Shown: positions 10,974 through 19,790, counted from the first letter of the stretch. The stretch: DNA of 64,000 nt from Prorocentrum cordatum (GCA_963575745.1 CAUYUJ010018552.1:26001-90000); one strand, 5' to 3'. The notes: generated by a model from the sequence alone, not told the origin. Numbers and translations: made by a program.

Positions 10974-11052
10974 GTCCTGGCAAAAACTCGCGCGGAGGCA
11001 GGCACGGCCACGCGCGAGACGGTAGCAATGCTGCCCCCTGTCTGTGGGTGGG

Positions 11053-11152
11053 CCAACACAGCTACGGAAGATGGATGAAACTCACGTTATCCATCAACGG
11101 CGTCGCGCACGCTCAGGTGGACTCCGCATAGGTTTCCTTGGAAGGTTCATAT
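11053..11152 (-). repeat. Split direct repeat A2 (internal)
   Basis: About 100 bp from CCAACACAGCTACGG to GGAAGGTTCATAT. It is identical to A1 at 18080-18180 apart from a one-base indel in CTCA(C)CGTTATCC. It is directly adjacent to B1. Weak similarity (CTGCC..CTGTCT) continues some 25 bp to the left in both copies. Confidence 0.9.
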
Positions 11153-11396
11153 ATGCTTCTCTCACCTGTTTTTGTGCACTCCGCCAGGGAGCTTGTCAGG
11201 CCAGGACCTCTGGGGGCTACTCAGGGGTCAACCCAGGAGTTGGGAGAGGTCCCGTCCCTTCAGCGGCCATCCAAGGGCCTCCCAACCCGCCTGGCACAGC
11301 CGTGGCGCTTAAGCACCCGCGCTGCGTCCCAGACGCGCTGGGCCCTTGCCCCGCCGGGAGGTTAAACGTCACCAACCCCTGAACCCCCTAGCTCTC
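11153..11396 (-). repeat. Split direct repeat B1 (internal, 3' of the coding region)
   Basis: 244-bp copy of B2, directly joined to A2. The B1-A2 junction reads GGTTCATAT/ATGCTTCTC on the plus strand. That predicts the junction of the circular intermediate, and it shares ATAT with the flanking target sequence. Confidence 0.9.
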
Positions 11397-11531
11397 TCCA
11401 CGGTCCCTACCCTGGCAAAAGCCGCTCCCTCTTGCTCTTACTTATGCCCTCCACCTGGTTGTAATGAAATGAGGGAAGAAAGGTGGAGGATGGGCGGGAC
11501 AGACAGACAGGCAGTACAAAGCAAGAACAGT

Positions 11532-11884
11532 TCATCTCGCTTCTGCTCGCAGGCGGGACGCGAGCAGGCCGCAGCGCCTCCGCTGCGTGGGCGAGAGATT
11601 TAATTGAGTGGCCTCGGCGACGGCATCCTGGACATACAAGCGGGCCGTGCGCGCCGAGGCCCATCTGCCTCGGAGCAGCGTCTGCTCTATGGAGCCGTGG
11701 CTGCGGAAGTCGGCGGAGGCGCCGCCCCGACGCCAGCTGTAAAGAGTGAGCTTGGCATCTTGCAGCTCCAGCAGCTCACGCACGCGGCCGAAAGTGCTCA
11801 TGAAGCTGCTTGGCTCCATCCTGAGGCACAAGTCCTGTCCGCGCGCCTGAGCTTTGCTCTGGCAAGGAGGGCGACCGCTACACC
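11532..11884 (-). CDS. Tyrosine recombinase, C-terminal catalytic half (frame-shifted)
   Basis: This frame continues the recombinase that starts in the main pol frame. It contains YSWRRGGAS (about 11721-11748), which corresponds to the H-x-x-R box with Tyr in the His position. GRWASARTARLYV follows (about 11630-11670), supplying the Trp/His position and the nucleophilic Tyr. The family cuts and joins DNA through this Tyr to integrate a circular cDNA. A one-base frame change near 11885 separates it from the Arg-bearing half, whose own frame runs into a TAG at 11878. The stop at 11532 is plausible as the natural C terminus. The frame change could be decay, a sequencing indel or a short intron. 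Confidence 0.8.
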
Positions 11885-14800
11885 GCTCGCACGAGCATGA
11901 ACTCTCGGGCACCAGGCTGATGCTGGCTTTTGGTGTTGCGCAGCTGCAGCACGGCCATATGGCGGACTGGATACAGCTGTACATCAGACCACACGAGCGA
12001 GGTAATCTCACCCGTCCGGAGGAAAGCGTCGTAGCCTGCTGCCAGCATTGCCGCAGCGCCAAGCTGGCCCACGGCCGCGAATGCACCTGCGAACGCTGCC
12101 GCGATCAGCGGACCGATCGGCAGCGCATGCTCAGCTGGCTCCAGGCGTTGCCACGTCTTGGCCAAGCGTCCGCTGTCTCGCAGGTGCCCTCGCACGGGCG
12201 TGAAAGCGTGCGTGATGCCTGCAAGAGCATTATTAACTTCAAACAAAGATCTTCCGCTCAGCCAACGGCTCTCGACGAAGGCGGCCACGCCAGCGTCGAC
12301 CTGAGCGGGCGTCTGCGGCTGCCGGTGCTCCTGAATCCAGAAATCAACGACCTCATCGACCGCCACACGGTACTGCTGCAGGGTGAGCGGCGTGACCATC
12401 GCCTCCCTCAGCGGTTGGGACCTCGCTGCAGCACGTCGCGCCATCGCCTGGGCCGTGACCCGGCTCACCTTTGCTGCTGCTTGCGCTGCGCGCTTGCCGG
12501 GGGCGGCTCTCCTGGCTCTCGCCGGCGGCAGCACTGGGAGCGTGGCAGCGGCGGCCGAAGCTCCAGCGGGACGGCGTGTCGGCGGGCATGTCGTCGGTGT
12601 CGCAGTACCCGCACAGCGGGTACCCTGCTGCGCGAGGAGCAGGGAGTTGAGCTGGCGGAGCGCGGGCTGCAAAGCCCTCGCGCTCGATCTGCCCTTGGTG
12701 CTGACTGCCGCGATCGCTCGGGCATCCAGAATGTGCAGGTAGCGGCAGCGGTGGTTCTCAACTGCTCGGCACCTCCAGCGCGCTCCAGCCACCGCAGCCT
12801 CCAGCTCCAGCGCCGAGATGTGCCCGGGCCGCTGCCAGCGAAAGCCTTTGGCGATCCGCCAGGCCCAGAGGTGCGCACGGAGCGCTGCCCGCGGCCACGC
12901 GCGGGCGCGGTAGGGCGCCCCGGTGTCAAGCCCGACGTCCGTGCCCCCGCGGTCCGCGACCCTCAGGAACTCTACAATCAGGCTGCGTTCCAACTGCGGG
13001 TCGCGATGGCCTGGCTGCTGGAAATCGGGGACCACGTTCCAGTTCGCCTCAGGCACGGGCAGCCGGCCCCGCTGACGCCTCACGTCCCAGATGAGGCTGC
13101 CGTCCCCGGAGTTGTTGACCTGGTAGCGGTAGCTGTCGGCAGCCCAGCCCTCTGCGACCAGCTCCGAGGCGCGGTCGAGGCCCACGGGCCGGAACGGCGG
13201 GTGGCGTCGCGGGATCGGCCTCGTGAAACACGGGAGGCCCGCCTCAGGGTCCAGCGTCGACCAGCCCTCCAAGAGCGAGGCACTCAGTGGGAGCCTCTCC
13301 ACCACAAGCGAGACCTTGAAGTACGCGGCCTCACCCACACCCTTGGTCCCGACGGTGGCGTCGGACGCCAAGAACGCCGTGACGGGCCACGAGCACCAGT
13401 ACAGTCGGGGCCGCCTAACGTGAGTGTGACCCCTGGCATCGAGGAACACGGGCGTGACTCCCAGCGCCCTGGTGATCTCCGCCCTCGACTCCAGGGTCAT
13501 GCTGAACACATTCTCGACGAACCACATGGTGCGCTTAGGAAAGGCAACCTCCGCTGCCTGGATCAGCTCGGGGACCCGGAAGAAGAGCTTCGACCTCGAC
13601 CCCTCTAGGTCGGTCCCCACGACATTGATGCTTGCAAGATCTTGACACGGGCTTCCCGCGGTCAAGACGACCCAGTCGGTGTCCCGCGCATAACCCTTCA
13701 GCATCTCAGTGAACCGCACCGTGTCGACGGCCTCGATGTTGCCAAGCTCGATCACGCCCGCCCAGCGGCGACGCACCAGTCGCCGGGCAGCGGGCTCAAC
13801 CTCGCAGCTGACGTGGGCGATCACGTCGATCGGGAGTCTGGAGGCCGCCACCGCGGCCCCAGCAGCGCCTGCGAAGAGCTCGATGAGAACTATGCGAGGG
13901 CGCCACCGCACACCGCGCACAGGAGCCGCAACTGCACAAGGCCGCAAAGTCACTGCTGAAGCTCCCCCCCTCGCGCAGGCAACGCCCTGCGCCGAGACCC
14001 CAGCCGTGTGGCAGATGCCCCCAGCGCGCTCACTGGCATCGGTCGCGATGACGCAAGTGTCGATCTTTGCGCGCAGGTCGGTGTATGCCAGCGGCAGCGC
14101 CATCGCGAAGCCCAAGAGCTCGTCGCACATGCCAAGGGGAACAGCCTGCGGTCGCGTCCAGCGCCCAGCAGCCCACGCGCTGTTGAGGAACCCCATGAAA
14201 GGCCTCCTGAACTCCGCTGCCCTGACGCACCTGCCCAGGATCATGAGCATGCCCTGCGACGAGAGGCCCTGTCTGCCCAAGCCCCACAGGATGAACGCCC
14301 GCGGCTGCTGCAGCTTCTCGGTCGTGACTCCGACCCGGCCGACGGCCCCGTCAAGACCCGCGCCCATCCGCTCCAGGACCAGCGCGCGGTGCTTGGCCTT
14401 GCCGGGGGCGACGCTGATCCCCGAGCGGCCGTAGGCGGCCCTCTGCTCCTCCTGGGCGCAGCTCATCGTGCCGAGGAGCTCCGCGACCATCGCGTTGGGC
14501 ACCACCTCGCCATGGTCCCAGTCGTCGATGTAGTACTGGATCCACTGCTGCTCGAGCTCCTTCGACTCGAACGGAAGTGGGCGCTCCTTGCGCCACTCGA
14601 GATGCGCGGGATACCCCGCAGCGAGGGGGCGAGAGCCGAACCCGAGGCGCCTGTGGCAGTGCTGAAGCACCGTGACCGCGTAGATCCAGCCCATCGGGAT
14701 GACGCGCAGCGCGAAGTGTGTCTCCCCTGGACCCGGCACACCGATGACCTCGATCGGGATCGCCTCCGCGAGGGCCATGTATGGCTGCAAGGCCTCGGGC

Positions 14801-15930
14801 AGCCCGTAGCAGTAGAAAGCGGAGGCCTGGTCATCTGAGGACCAGAGCAGCATGTGGCCCTCTGGGAGCGGGATGGCGACCCACGAGGGCGATGCACTTA
14901 GGGTCCCAATGTCGTCCCTCATGATGTGCTGGTAGCTGTTGGCCGGGACCATGTTGATGATCAGGCGCTGGACGCACGCCTGGCCAGGTGACGGAGTGCC
15001 GCCCTTGGCGACCCCGAACGCCCCAGCGAGCACCTTGCGGTTCCCGACCTTGAAGATGCGGTCGTCGGCGATCGGCGCAGCCAGCCCCCGCTCGACGAGC
15101 TTGGCCCCGATACGGTTCCACTCCTGCTTGGACGTGGCCTGGATCGCCGCCCGCGGGACCTCAGGAGGCCACTCATCCCGAGGGAGCAAAGCCAGCGTGG
15201 GGTCGGCAAGCCAGGCGCCCACCTGAGCGTCCGCGATGTCGACTGCCTTGACCGATGCGGTGACGCCCTGCGCGGGGAGGCCTGGCATGATGCCTGCAAG
15301 CGAGAGCGCCAGGGCGCGGGGCGTCTCCTCGCCCCCGTAGGAGACGGTCTTCGACGCGATGACCTGGTCCCAGTCTGGGAGCTCGAACGCTGCGGCGGCA
15401 TCCTGAACGAAATACTCACAGGCCTCCTGCACAATGCCGAGCGCACTGGTCTGTCTTGCTGTGGGCCGCCTCGCGGCGACGGTTGGACAACGCATGTGCC
15501 CCGTGTACTGGTAGTTCAGGCTGAAGACCACGAGCTGGGCCCACCCCTGCGCCGTGGCGGCGTCCACCTCGCAGGTCTCCGGCAGCTGCTGGTGCAAGTG
15601 CCCGGCGGCACGGCACCTCTCGAAGAGTGGGGCGTCGGGCAACGGTAACGGCAACACCTCGCGCAGCCGCGCGAAGCTGGCCGCGGGGTCTGGCGAAGTG
15701 CACATCTTACTAACGTACCGCCCGATCGCTCCTGGCGAACCGTGCACCGCCTCGTGGACCGCGAGGGCGAGCCTGAACTTGGAGCTGACACCTGTGCTCA
15801 CCTCGGCTAGCATCTGGCGCCACCGCCGAGCCCGCGAGCTGCCGCGTAGCTGCCGCTCAGGCGGGCGGAGGGCAGGCGGGGGCGTGCGCGAGGCCGCGGC
15901 CTCCGCAGCGTCGGCCCTCACGCCCGAACC
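11878..15930 (-). CDS. Pol polyprotein: RT, RNase H, C5-methyltransferase, YR N-terminal half
   Basis: About 1,350 codons in one frame. RT is at about 15130-14300: a DDQASAFY box near 14840-14805, and the catalytic YYIDDWD at 14535-14515. The first RNase H strand, VIATDAS, lies at 14054-14034. The methyltransferase follows at about 13905-12970. RNase H resumes with ISALELEA (catalytic Glu, about 12820-12795) and LHILDARA (catalytic Asp, about 12735-12710). After a basic linker comes the recombinase with its first catalytic Arg in FLRTGEI (12025-12005). The open frame extends upstream to 17922, but that part is an arginine/glycine-rich shadow of gag. Real coding in this frame starts near 15930, after a frame change from the preceding segment. 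The encoded enzymes would copy the element RNA, remove the RNA strand, methylate CpG or other cytosines, and integrate the product. Confidence 0.88.
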   Translation of the reverse strand, partial: GSGVRADAAEAAASRTPPPALRPPERQLRGSSRARRWRQMLAEVSTGVSSKFRLALAVHEAVHGSPGAIGRYVSKMCTSPDPAASFARLREVLPLPLPDAPLFERCRAAGHLHQQLPETCEVDAATAQGWAQLVVFSLNYQYTGHMRCPTVAARRPTARQTSALGIVQEACEYFVQDAAAAFELPDWDQVIASKTVSYGGEETPRALALSLAGIMPGLPAQGVTASVKAVDIADAQVGAWLADPTLALLPRDEWPPEVPRAAIQATSKQEWNRIGAKLVERGLAAPIADDRIFKVGNRKVLAGAFGVAKGGTPSPGQACVQRLIINMVPANSYQHIMRDDIGTLSASPSWVAIPLPEGHMLLWSSDDQASAFYCYGLPEALQPYMALAEAIPIEVIGVPGPGETHFALRVIPMGWIYAVTVLQHCHRRLGFGSRPLAAGYPAHLEWRKERPLPFESKELEQQWIQYYIDDWDHGEVVPNAMVAELLGTMSCAQEEQRAAYGRSGISVAPGKAKHRALVLERMGAGLDGAVGRVGVTTEKLQQPRAFILWGLGRQGLSSQGMLMILGRCVRAAEFRRPFMGFLNSAWAAGRWTRPQAVPLGMCDELLGFAMALPLAYTDLRAKIDTCVIATDASERAGGICHTAGVSAQGVACARGGASAVTLRPCAVAAPVRGVRWRPRIVLIELFAGAAGAAVAASRLPIDVIAHVSCEVEPAARRLVRRRWAGVIELGNIEAVDTVRFTEMLKGYARDTDWVVLTAGSPCQDLASINVVGTDLEGSRSKLFFRVPELIQAAEVAFPKRTMWFVENVFSMTLESRAEITRALGVTPVFLDARGHTHVRRPRLYWCSWPVTAFLASDATVGTKGVGEAAYFKVSLVVERLPLSASLLEGWSTLDPEAGLPCFTRPIPRRHPPFRPVGLDRASELVAEGWAADSYRYQVNNSGDGSLIWDVRRQRGRLPVPEANWNVVPDFQQPGHRDPQLERSLIVEFLRVADRGGTDVGLDTGAPYRARAWPRAALRAHLWAWRIAKGFRWQRPGHISALELEAAVAGARWRCRAVENHRCRYLHILDARAIAAVSTKGRSSARALQPALRQLNSLLLAQQGTRCAGTATPTTCPPTRRPAGASAAAATLPVLPPARARRAAPGKRAAQAAAKVSRVTAQAMARRAAARSQPLREAMVTPLTLQQYRVAVDEVVDFWIQEHRQPQTPAQVDAGVAAFVESRWLSGRSLFEVNNALAGITHAFTPVRGHLRDSGRLAKTWQRLEPAEHALPIGPLIAAAFAGAFAAVGQLGAAAMLAAGYDAFLRTGEITSLVWSDVQLYPVRHMAVLQLRNTKSQHQPGAREFMLVRAV
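12970..13905 (-). CDS. DNMT3-like cytosine-C5 methyltransferase domain within pol
   Basis: Motif I is LIELFAGAAGAA (about 13895-13855), followed by an acidic CEVEPAARR. Motif IV is TAGSPCQDLASIN with the catalytic Cys (about 13668-13630), followed by a G..SKLFFRV stretch. Motif VI is WFVENVFSM (about 13530-13500), followed by L..TPVFLDARG. Motif VIII is RRPRLYWCSWP (about 13420-13388). The spacing and wording (SPC-DL--N, LFF, W-F-ENV--M, P-V-IDA, R-R-Y-W) resemble the DNMT3 class more than DNMT1 or DRM. A later LPCFTRPIPRRHPP and DSYRYQVNN stretch looks like the target-recognition part. The domain lies inside RNase H. I infer de novo methylation of element cDNA or host DNA; no targeting (PWWP, ADD) domain is visible. 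Confidence 0.88.
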
Positions 15931-16394
15931 CAGGCTGTCCTGCGAGCAGTGCTCGTGCCGCGGCTCTTCCCCGTCTTGCCATTGCCGCGGCTCTTGGCAG
16001 CCAGCGGCCTCTCGATGCGCGCCTTCCACGCTGCCTGGGTCTCGCCCTCGCGCCTTGGGTGGGCCGCCTTGTGCTGCGCGAAGCTCCGGCCTGCAGCCGC
16101 GTCCGCTGGTGGCACGCGGGCGGCGGCTGCTGCGTCGAGGTCCCCCTCGGAGTCGCTCAGGAGCTGGACCGACCGCGAGGGACTGCGGCTGGTCCTCCGC
16201 GCTGCTGGCGGCTTCTTCCCGGCGGGGGGAGCTGCGGGACCGTCGCCTGGGTCTCGTCCGGCAAGGATCCTCATCGCCTCGGGCGATCCTGAGACTGGCG
16301 CCCCGGGAACAGGGGGCGGGGGGCGCGCCTCCGCGCGCCCATGGCTTGCAGGTGCCGTCCCCCCCTGCAACGGAGACGGCTCCCGGCCGAACCC
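15918..16394 (-). CDS. Linker segment between gag and RT, same frame as gag
   Basis: Directly after the gag TAG (16395-16397) the same frame stays open for about 158 codons. Its content is lysine/arginine/serine-rich (PPAARRTSRSPSRS, then a DSEGD acidic patch, then AWKARIERPLA), which reads as coding. It ends at TGA (15918-15920) where the pol frame takes over. Gag and pol would therefore be one protein if the TAG were read through and one frame change occurred. Alternatively this copy carries two lesions. Confidence 0.55.
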   Translation of the reverse strand, partial: GFGREPSPLQGGTAPASHGRAEARPPPPVPGAPVSGSPEAMRILAGRDPGDGPAAPPAGKKPPAARRTSRSPSRSVQLLSDSEGDLDAAAAARVPPADAAAGRSFAQHKAAHPRREGETQAAWKARIERPLAAKSRGNGKTGKSRGTSTARRTAWVRA

Positions 16395-17675
16395 CTAGCC
16401 CGGCCTGCGGTCTGCAAGTCGCTGGCGGAGTTCGACGACCTTCGGCTCCCGGGCCTCGGCCTTCTCGGCAGCGTTCTCCTCGTCCAGAGAGGCGCCTGAC
16501 GGAAGCTGTTCCTGTGCGCCCAGCGTAAGCCATCGTGCCGACCGCCAGTTGCCGTCGCGGATGGCCATCGTCCGCGCCTTGAACTCCTGCATGAGCAGAT
16601 CCGCAGTCTCGACGACCTCCCCGCGCAGGATGCCGTCGAGCACCAGCCCCAGCGTGCGGAGGACCCGCACCTCGCCTGTCCCCAGCCTCCGCGGCGGGCG
16701 AGCAACGATCAACACCGTGTTCAGGAACTGTGTGACGCACGGGGCCAGCGGGTCGGCCTCGCCTGCGGACAACTGCTGAGTGAACTGGCTGCGCAGGTGG
16801 CCAAGCCCATTCTCGAGGAGAGCGCCGGGCCGCTGTCGAGCGATCCTGCGGAACAAGTCGCGCTTGATGTTCACGCCCTGGTAGCAGTCGCGGCCCCCTA
16901 GGCGCTCCGTGTCGCTCTCCGCGCCGTCCTCCGCGTCGTCGTTGTCGCGCCCCAGGAGCGCCGCGGTCAAGGCCGATGCCAGCCTGCTCCTCGTCCCCGT
17001 GGCGCCTGTGCGCGCAGGGGCAGCAGCGGCGGCTCGGCCAGCAACCACCTGTGCCAGGCGCTCGCCTACGGCTCCTGCCGGGCGCGCAGCGCTCTTGGGC
17101 GTGCCCTGCCTCGGCACACCACGAGCTGCCCTGCCCCCTAGCCGCGCCAGCCGCGCCTCGAGCTCGGGGTCCACGGCGGTCTCCTCGAGCCCTGCGATCT
17201 CCTGGTCGAGTGGGCTCGCCTCTCCTGGACCGCCCGGGGTCTGGGCGCCCTCCGCCTCGCGGGCACGCTGGCGCGGAGGCCCGCGAGGCTCCTCCTCGTC
17301 CTCGTTGCCCCCATCCCCGAGCGGCCAGCCGCCGAGCTCTCCAGGCAATGGCTCGCCCGAGGGCGCGTCGGTCAGCACAGGCGCCCCAGGATCCGCTGCT
17401 GGGCAGATGAGCTTCGCCTGCTCGCGGGCCACGTCGCGGGGGTCCACAACCTGCCACACGTCCAAGTGCCCGACCACAGCGCCAACTGGAGCGACCGCCC
17501 CGCACTCGTTGGCGCTGCACTTGCAGAGGTGGAAGACCGTGGCCAGGGGGCGTGCGCCCCGCTGCCCGCAGGATGCTGCATACCATGAGAAGTGCGGGTC
17601 GCTGGCGCCCACATGCCGGGCCTTGAAGAATCTGCCGAAAGCGTCCGCCTGGTAGGCGACCTCTATCTCGAGCAT
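16395..17675 (-). CDS. Gag-like ORF of the YR element
   Basis: 426 codons from ATG at 17675, preceded in frame by a TAG ten codons upstream. The N-terminal part has a Cys/His cluster (SWYAASC, then HLCKCSANEC) that may bind metal but is not a classical CCHC knuckle. The middle is acidic and proline-rich, and the C-terminal third looks helical (IKRDLFRRIAR, VTQFLNTVLIV, MQEFKARTMAI). No database family is recognised. I infer the structural or RNA-binding protein of the element from its position upstream of RT. It ends at TAG, beyond which the frame continues. Confidence 0.65.
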   Translation of the reverse strand: MLEIEVAYQADAFGRFFKARHVGASDPHFSWYAASCGQRGARPLATVFHLCKCSANECGAVAPVGAVVGHLDVWQVVDPRDVAREQAKLICPAADPGAPVLTDAPSGEPLPGELGGWPLGDGGNEDEEEPRGPPRQRAREAEGAQTPGGPGEASPLDQEIAGLEETAVDPELEARLARLGGRAARGVPRQGTPKSAARPAGAVGERLAQVVAGRAAAAAPARTGATGTRSRLASALTAALLGRDNDDAEDGAESDTERLGGRDCYQGVNIKRDLFRRIARQRPGALLENGLGHLRSQFTQQLSAGEADPLAPCVTQFLNTVLIVARPPRRLGTGEVRVLRTLGLVLDGILRGEVVETADLLMQEFKARTMAIRDGNWRSARWLTLGAQEQLPSGASLDEENAAEKAEAREPKVVELRQRLADRRPG

Positions 17676-18079
17676 CTCGACGCCTTGCGGCGCCCCGAAG
17701 TCGCCCTAGACCCGCGCCAGGACCCGTGCACCAGCCCCAAGCGGCAGCCCCGGCACCAGCTCGCCGTTCAGCGCCGCGTCGAGCCAGGCTCCTCTCGGGA
17801 AGGGCCACCCGCCGGCAGCCGGGGCTGCCCGCTCCATCGGGCTCCTCGCCAGCAGCAAAGCGGGAGAGGGGCGACCCGCGCCCGGGATCCTCGTCTCCCA
17901 GCCAGGTCTTCGCTCCCCTCAACCCGCCAAGGCTGCCAGCGAGGCTGATCAGAATCAGTCGCCCGAGCGTGGCCCAGCAGGCGGCCGCGCGCGGCGCGGC
18001 AGTCTTTCAGTAGACAGAGTGGCTCGGCAGTGGCCACAGACGGGCGGCACCGCCCGGTGACTCCGCTGCCTGTCTCTAA
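17676..18079 (-). other. 5' untranslated/leader region of the YR element
   Basis: GC-rich sequence between repeat A1 and the gag ATG. An open frame crosses it, but its arginine/glycine composition and lack of an ATG argue against coding. No promoter motif is recognised; dinoflagellate promoters lack a reliable TATA signature. Confidence 0.4.
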
Positions 18080-18184
18080 CCAACACAGCTACGGAAGATG
18101 GATGAAACTCACCGTTATCCATCAACGGCGTCGCGCACGCTCAGGTGGACTCCGCATAGGTTTCCTTGGAAGGTTCATATATAT
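18080..18184 (-). repeat. Split direct repeat A1 (element 5' end)
   Basis: Near-identical to A2 at 11053-11152. It runs from CCAACACAGC to GGTTCATAT and continues into (AT)n at 18178-18194, which marks the outer boundary of the element. Confidence 0.9.
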
Positions 18185-18220
18185 ATATATATATGAATAT
18201 ATACAGAGTTCTGTATATAG

Positions 18221-18248
18221 AAAGCGTCGGTGTATACACCGACGCTTT
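18221..18248. repeat. Perfect 28-bp palindrome
   Basis: AAAGCGTCGGTGTA followed immediately by its exact reverse complement, so there are 14-bp arms and no loop. It lies 37 bp outside the 5' end of the YR element, after the ACAGAGTTCTGT word shared with the other flank. It could extrude as a cruciform or form an RNA hairpin. Confidence 0.9.
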
Positions 18249-18305
18249 TTCCGACCCTGCGCCGGAATTCGCATAAGAACGCGGATCCTGGTGTATACGG
18301 GATCG

Positions 18306-18330
18306 GGGTGTATGTATGTATGTATATGTA

Positions 18331-18366
<36 letters not shown>

Positions 18367-18437
18367 TGTATGTATGTATGTATGTATGTATGTATGTATG
18401 TATGTATGTATGTATGTATGTATGTATGTATGTATGT
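18306..18437 (+). repeat. (TATG)n microsatellite
   Basis: Runs of TATG/TGTA tetranucleotides with one (TA)n interruption at 18325-18340. Confidence 0.95.
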
Positions 18438-19790
18438 GTGTTTTCGCGGTTTCCCTTGGAAAACGGGGGAACAGTATACACCACACCACCCCGACGTCGT
18501 CCCCGACCCTCAACAAGTCTTTGGATTGAAACAAAAACCCGCCCCTGGTAATGTCTATGCTCCAGTGTCCGAAAATATGCAAAAATCCTAGTGCTCCCAA
18601 GCTTTTTGCACACTGTCTAAATGGCGTCTTCCCTCCCCACTTCCCATGCTTTCCCATGTGTTCCGACGTTTACTAGTGCCTGTATCTATTTCTCCCGCCT
18701 GGGAGAGGCCGAGCGAGACCCTTGTAAAGTCCAGCATGTCGAAGCGTTCCAAGCGAAGCCCCAACTCTGAAGGGAGACCGCCCCAAGTAAGTCATCAGCC
18801 CGAGTGGAGCGTTGCAAGATCGCAAAGCGGAGCGTTGCAAGGTCGTCAGTCTGAGGGAAACCGCCTCAAGTCGGAATCGACGAAAGGGGCCCCCTTCCGC
18901 TTGATCCCTGCCCAGCCCCCGCCCTGGGGGGGGGGGTGCTCGGGAGGGTCCAAGCAGGAGATTGGCCCCCCCCCCCTTCCCCCCTGCCGAGCAAACGCCC
19001 AGGTGGGGTCCCCGAGGGGGTCCTGGGTCAGAATGCGATCCCCCCCTTCGCCTTTGGGGTAACCCTCGGGGCAGCCCGGTCCTCTTTCGGCAGCGCAGGC
19101 CCAAGACGTCCAAGCTGGCACCGAAACGGCCCAAGAGACCTCTCTCAGACGGCCCACGAGGGCCCCAGGCGACCCCCACGCGGGCCCCACCAAGCGCAAA
19201 CATTGCGCTTGTTCAAAAAATCGCTGGATGCTTTTATCCGCTCGCCCGATCGGTCTTCCGACGCTCCAGGAGGCCCACACCGCCCCAAGACGGCTCACAG
19301 GGCCCCAAGGGAGGGTCCAAAGACGGCCCAAACTGGCCCTCGATTGGCCCAATTGGCCCAAGAGGGGGAGCACGAACTGATGCTTCGAGGCCTCGATGCC
19401 CACAAAAAACAACCACCAGCAGGCCCTCAAAAGGGTTCCAAGAGGCCCCCGGAAGGCCCCCAAGTGGTCCCCAAAAGGCCCCAAGGAGGCCCCAAGAGGA
19501 CCTGCAACCCAATAGACCATTAACTGCATGCATTCCAAAAGCATCTGATCCACCACCCAGGTACGGTGGTGGGATGGACCGACCGCCATAGAGGTGGCAC
19601 GGTGACCAGTGTGTCCGTCTCTGCTCCAGTCTCGAAGTGCTCTTCAAGACGATCTGGAATCATCGTCGGCATGCCTATGTGCGCTCCTCGGCTCCCTCGC
19701 GGCCTTCTCCGGCCTCCGGATCCCCAATCAGGGTTGGTGGAACCGGCCGAAAGGCCTCTCGATCAACTCCTTTCCGCGGTCGGGTGCGCC
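18438..19790. other. No gene recognised; G/C homopolymers and CCCAAGA-type degenerate repeats
   Basis: 18625-18665 echoes the CCCACTTCCCAT block of 9.9-10.3 kb. Short C and G homopolymers occur at 18925-18980. 19080-19500 is rich in GGCCCAAG/GGCCCCAA words, which produce long but proline- or glycine-rich open frames on both strands. I do not support a gene. Confidence 0.4.

Larger units (their letters stand above)
10731..18184 (-). mobile_element. YR retrotransposon encoding a DNMT3-like methyltransferase
   Basis: Read on the minus strand, the order is repeat A1 (18180-18080), gag-like ORF, RT, RNase H first strand, cytosine-C5 methyltransferase, remaining RNase H, tyrosine recombinase, repeat B1, repeat A2, a 79-bp spacer and repeat B2. 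A1/A2 and B1/B2 are near-identical pairs, and B1 touches A2 directly. This is the split-direct-repeat layout known from PAT and Ngaro-type YR retrotransposons, in which the internal B1-A2 junction mirrors the circle junction formed by B2 and A1. The element lacks an integrase or endonuclease gene. The copy carries one in-frame TAG and two frame changes, so it may be inactive or contain sequencing indels. Methyltransferase-bearing retrotransposons have been described in dinoflagellates; whether this exact architecture is known needs a search. Confidence 0.9.

Noticed and set aside
11854-13608. 584-codon plus-strand frame over the YR element (and others at 13709-14838)
   Set aside because: It lies antisense to clear methyltransferase and recombinase coding. 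GC-rich coding DNA leaves the opposite strand open.
15931-17922. N-terminal ~660 codons of the long pol frame
   Set aside because: Arginine/glycine-rich, no ATG at its start, and overlaps the better gag frame; treated as a shadow.
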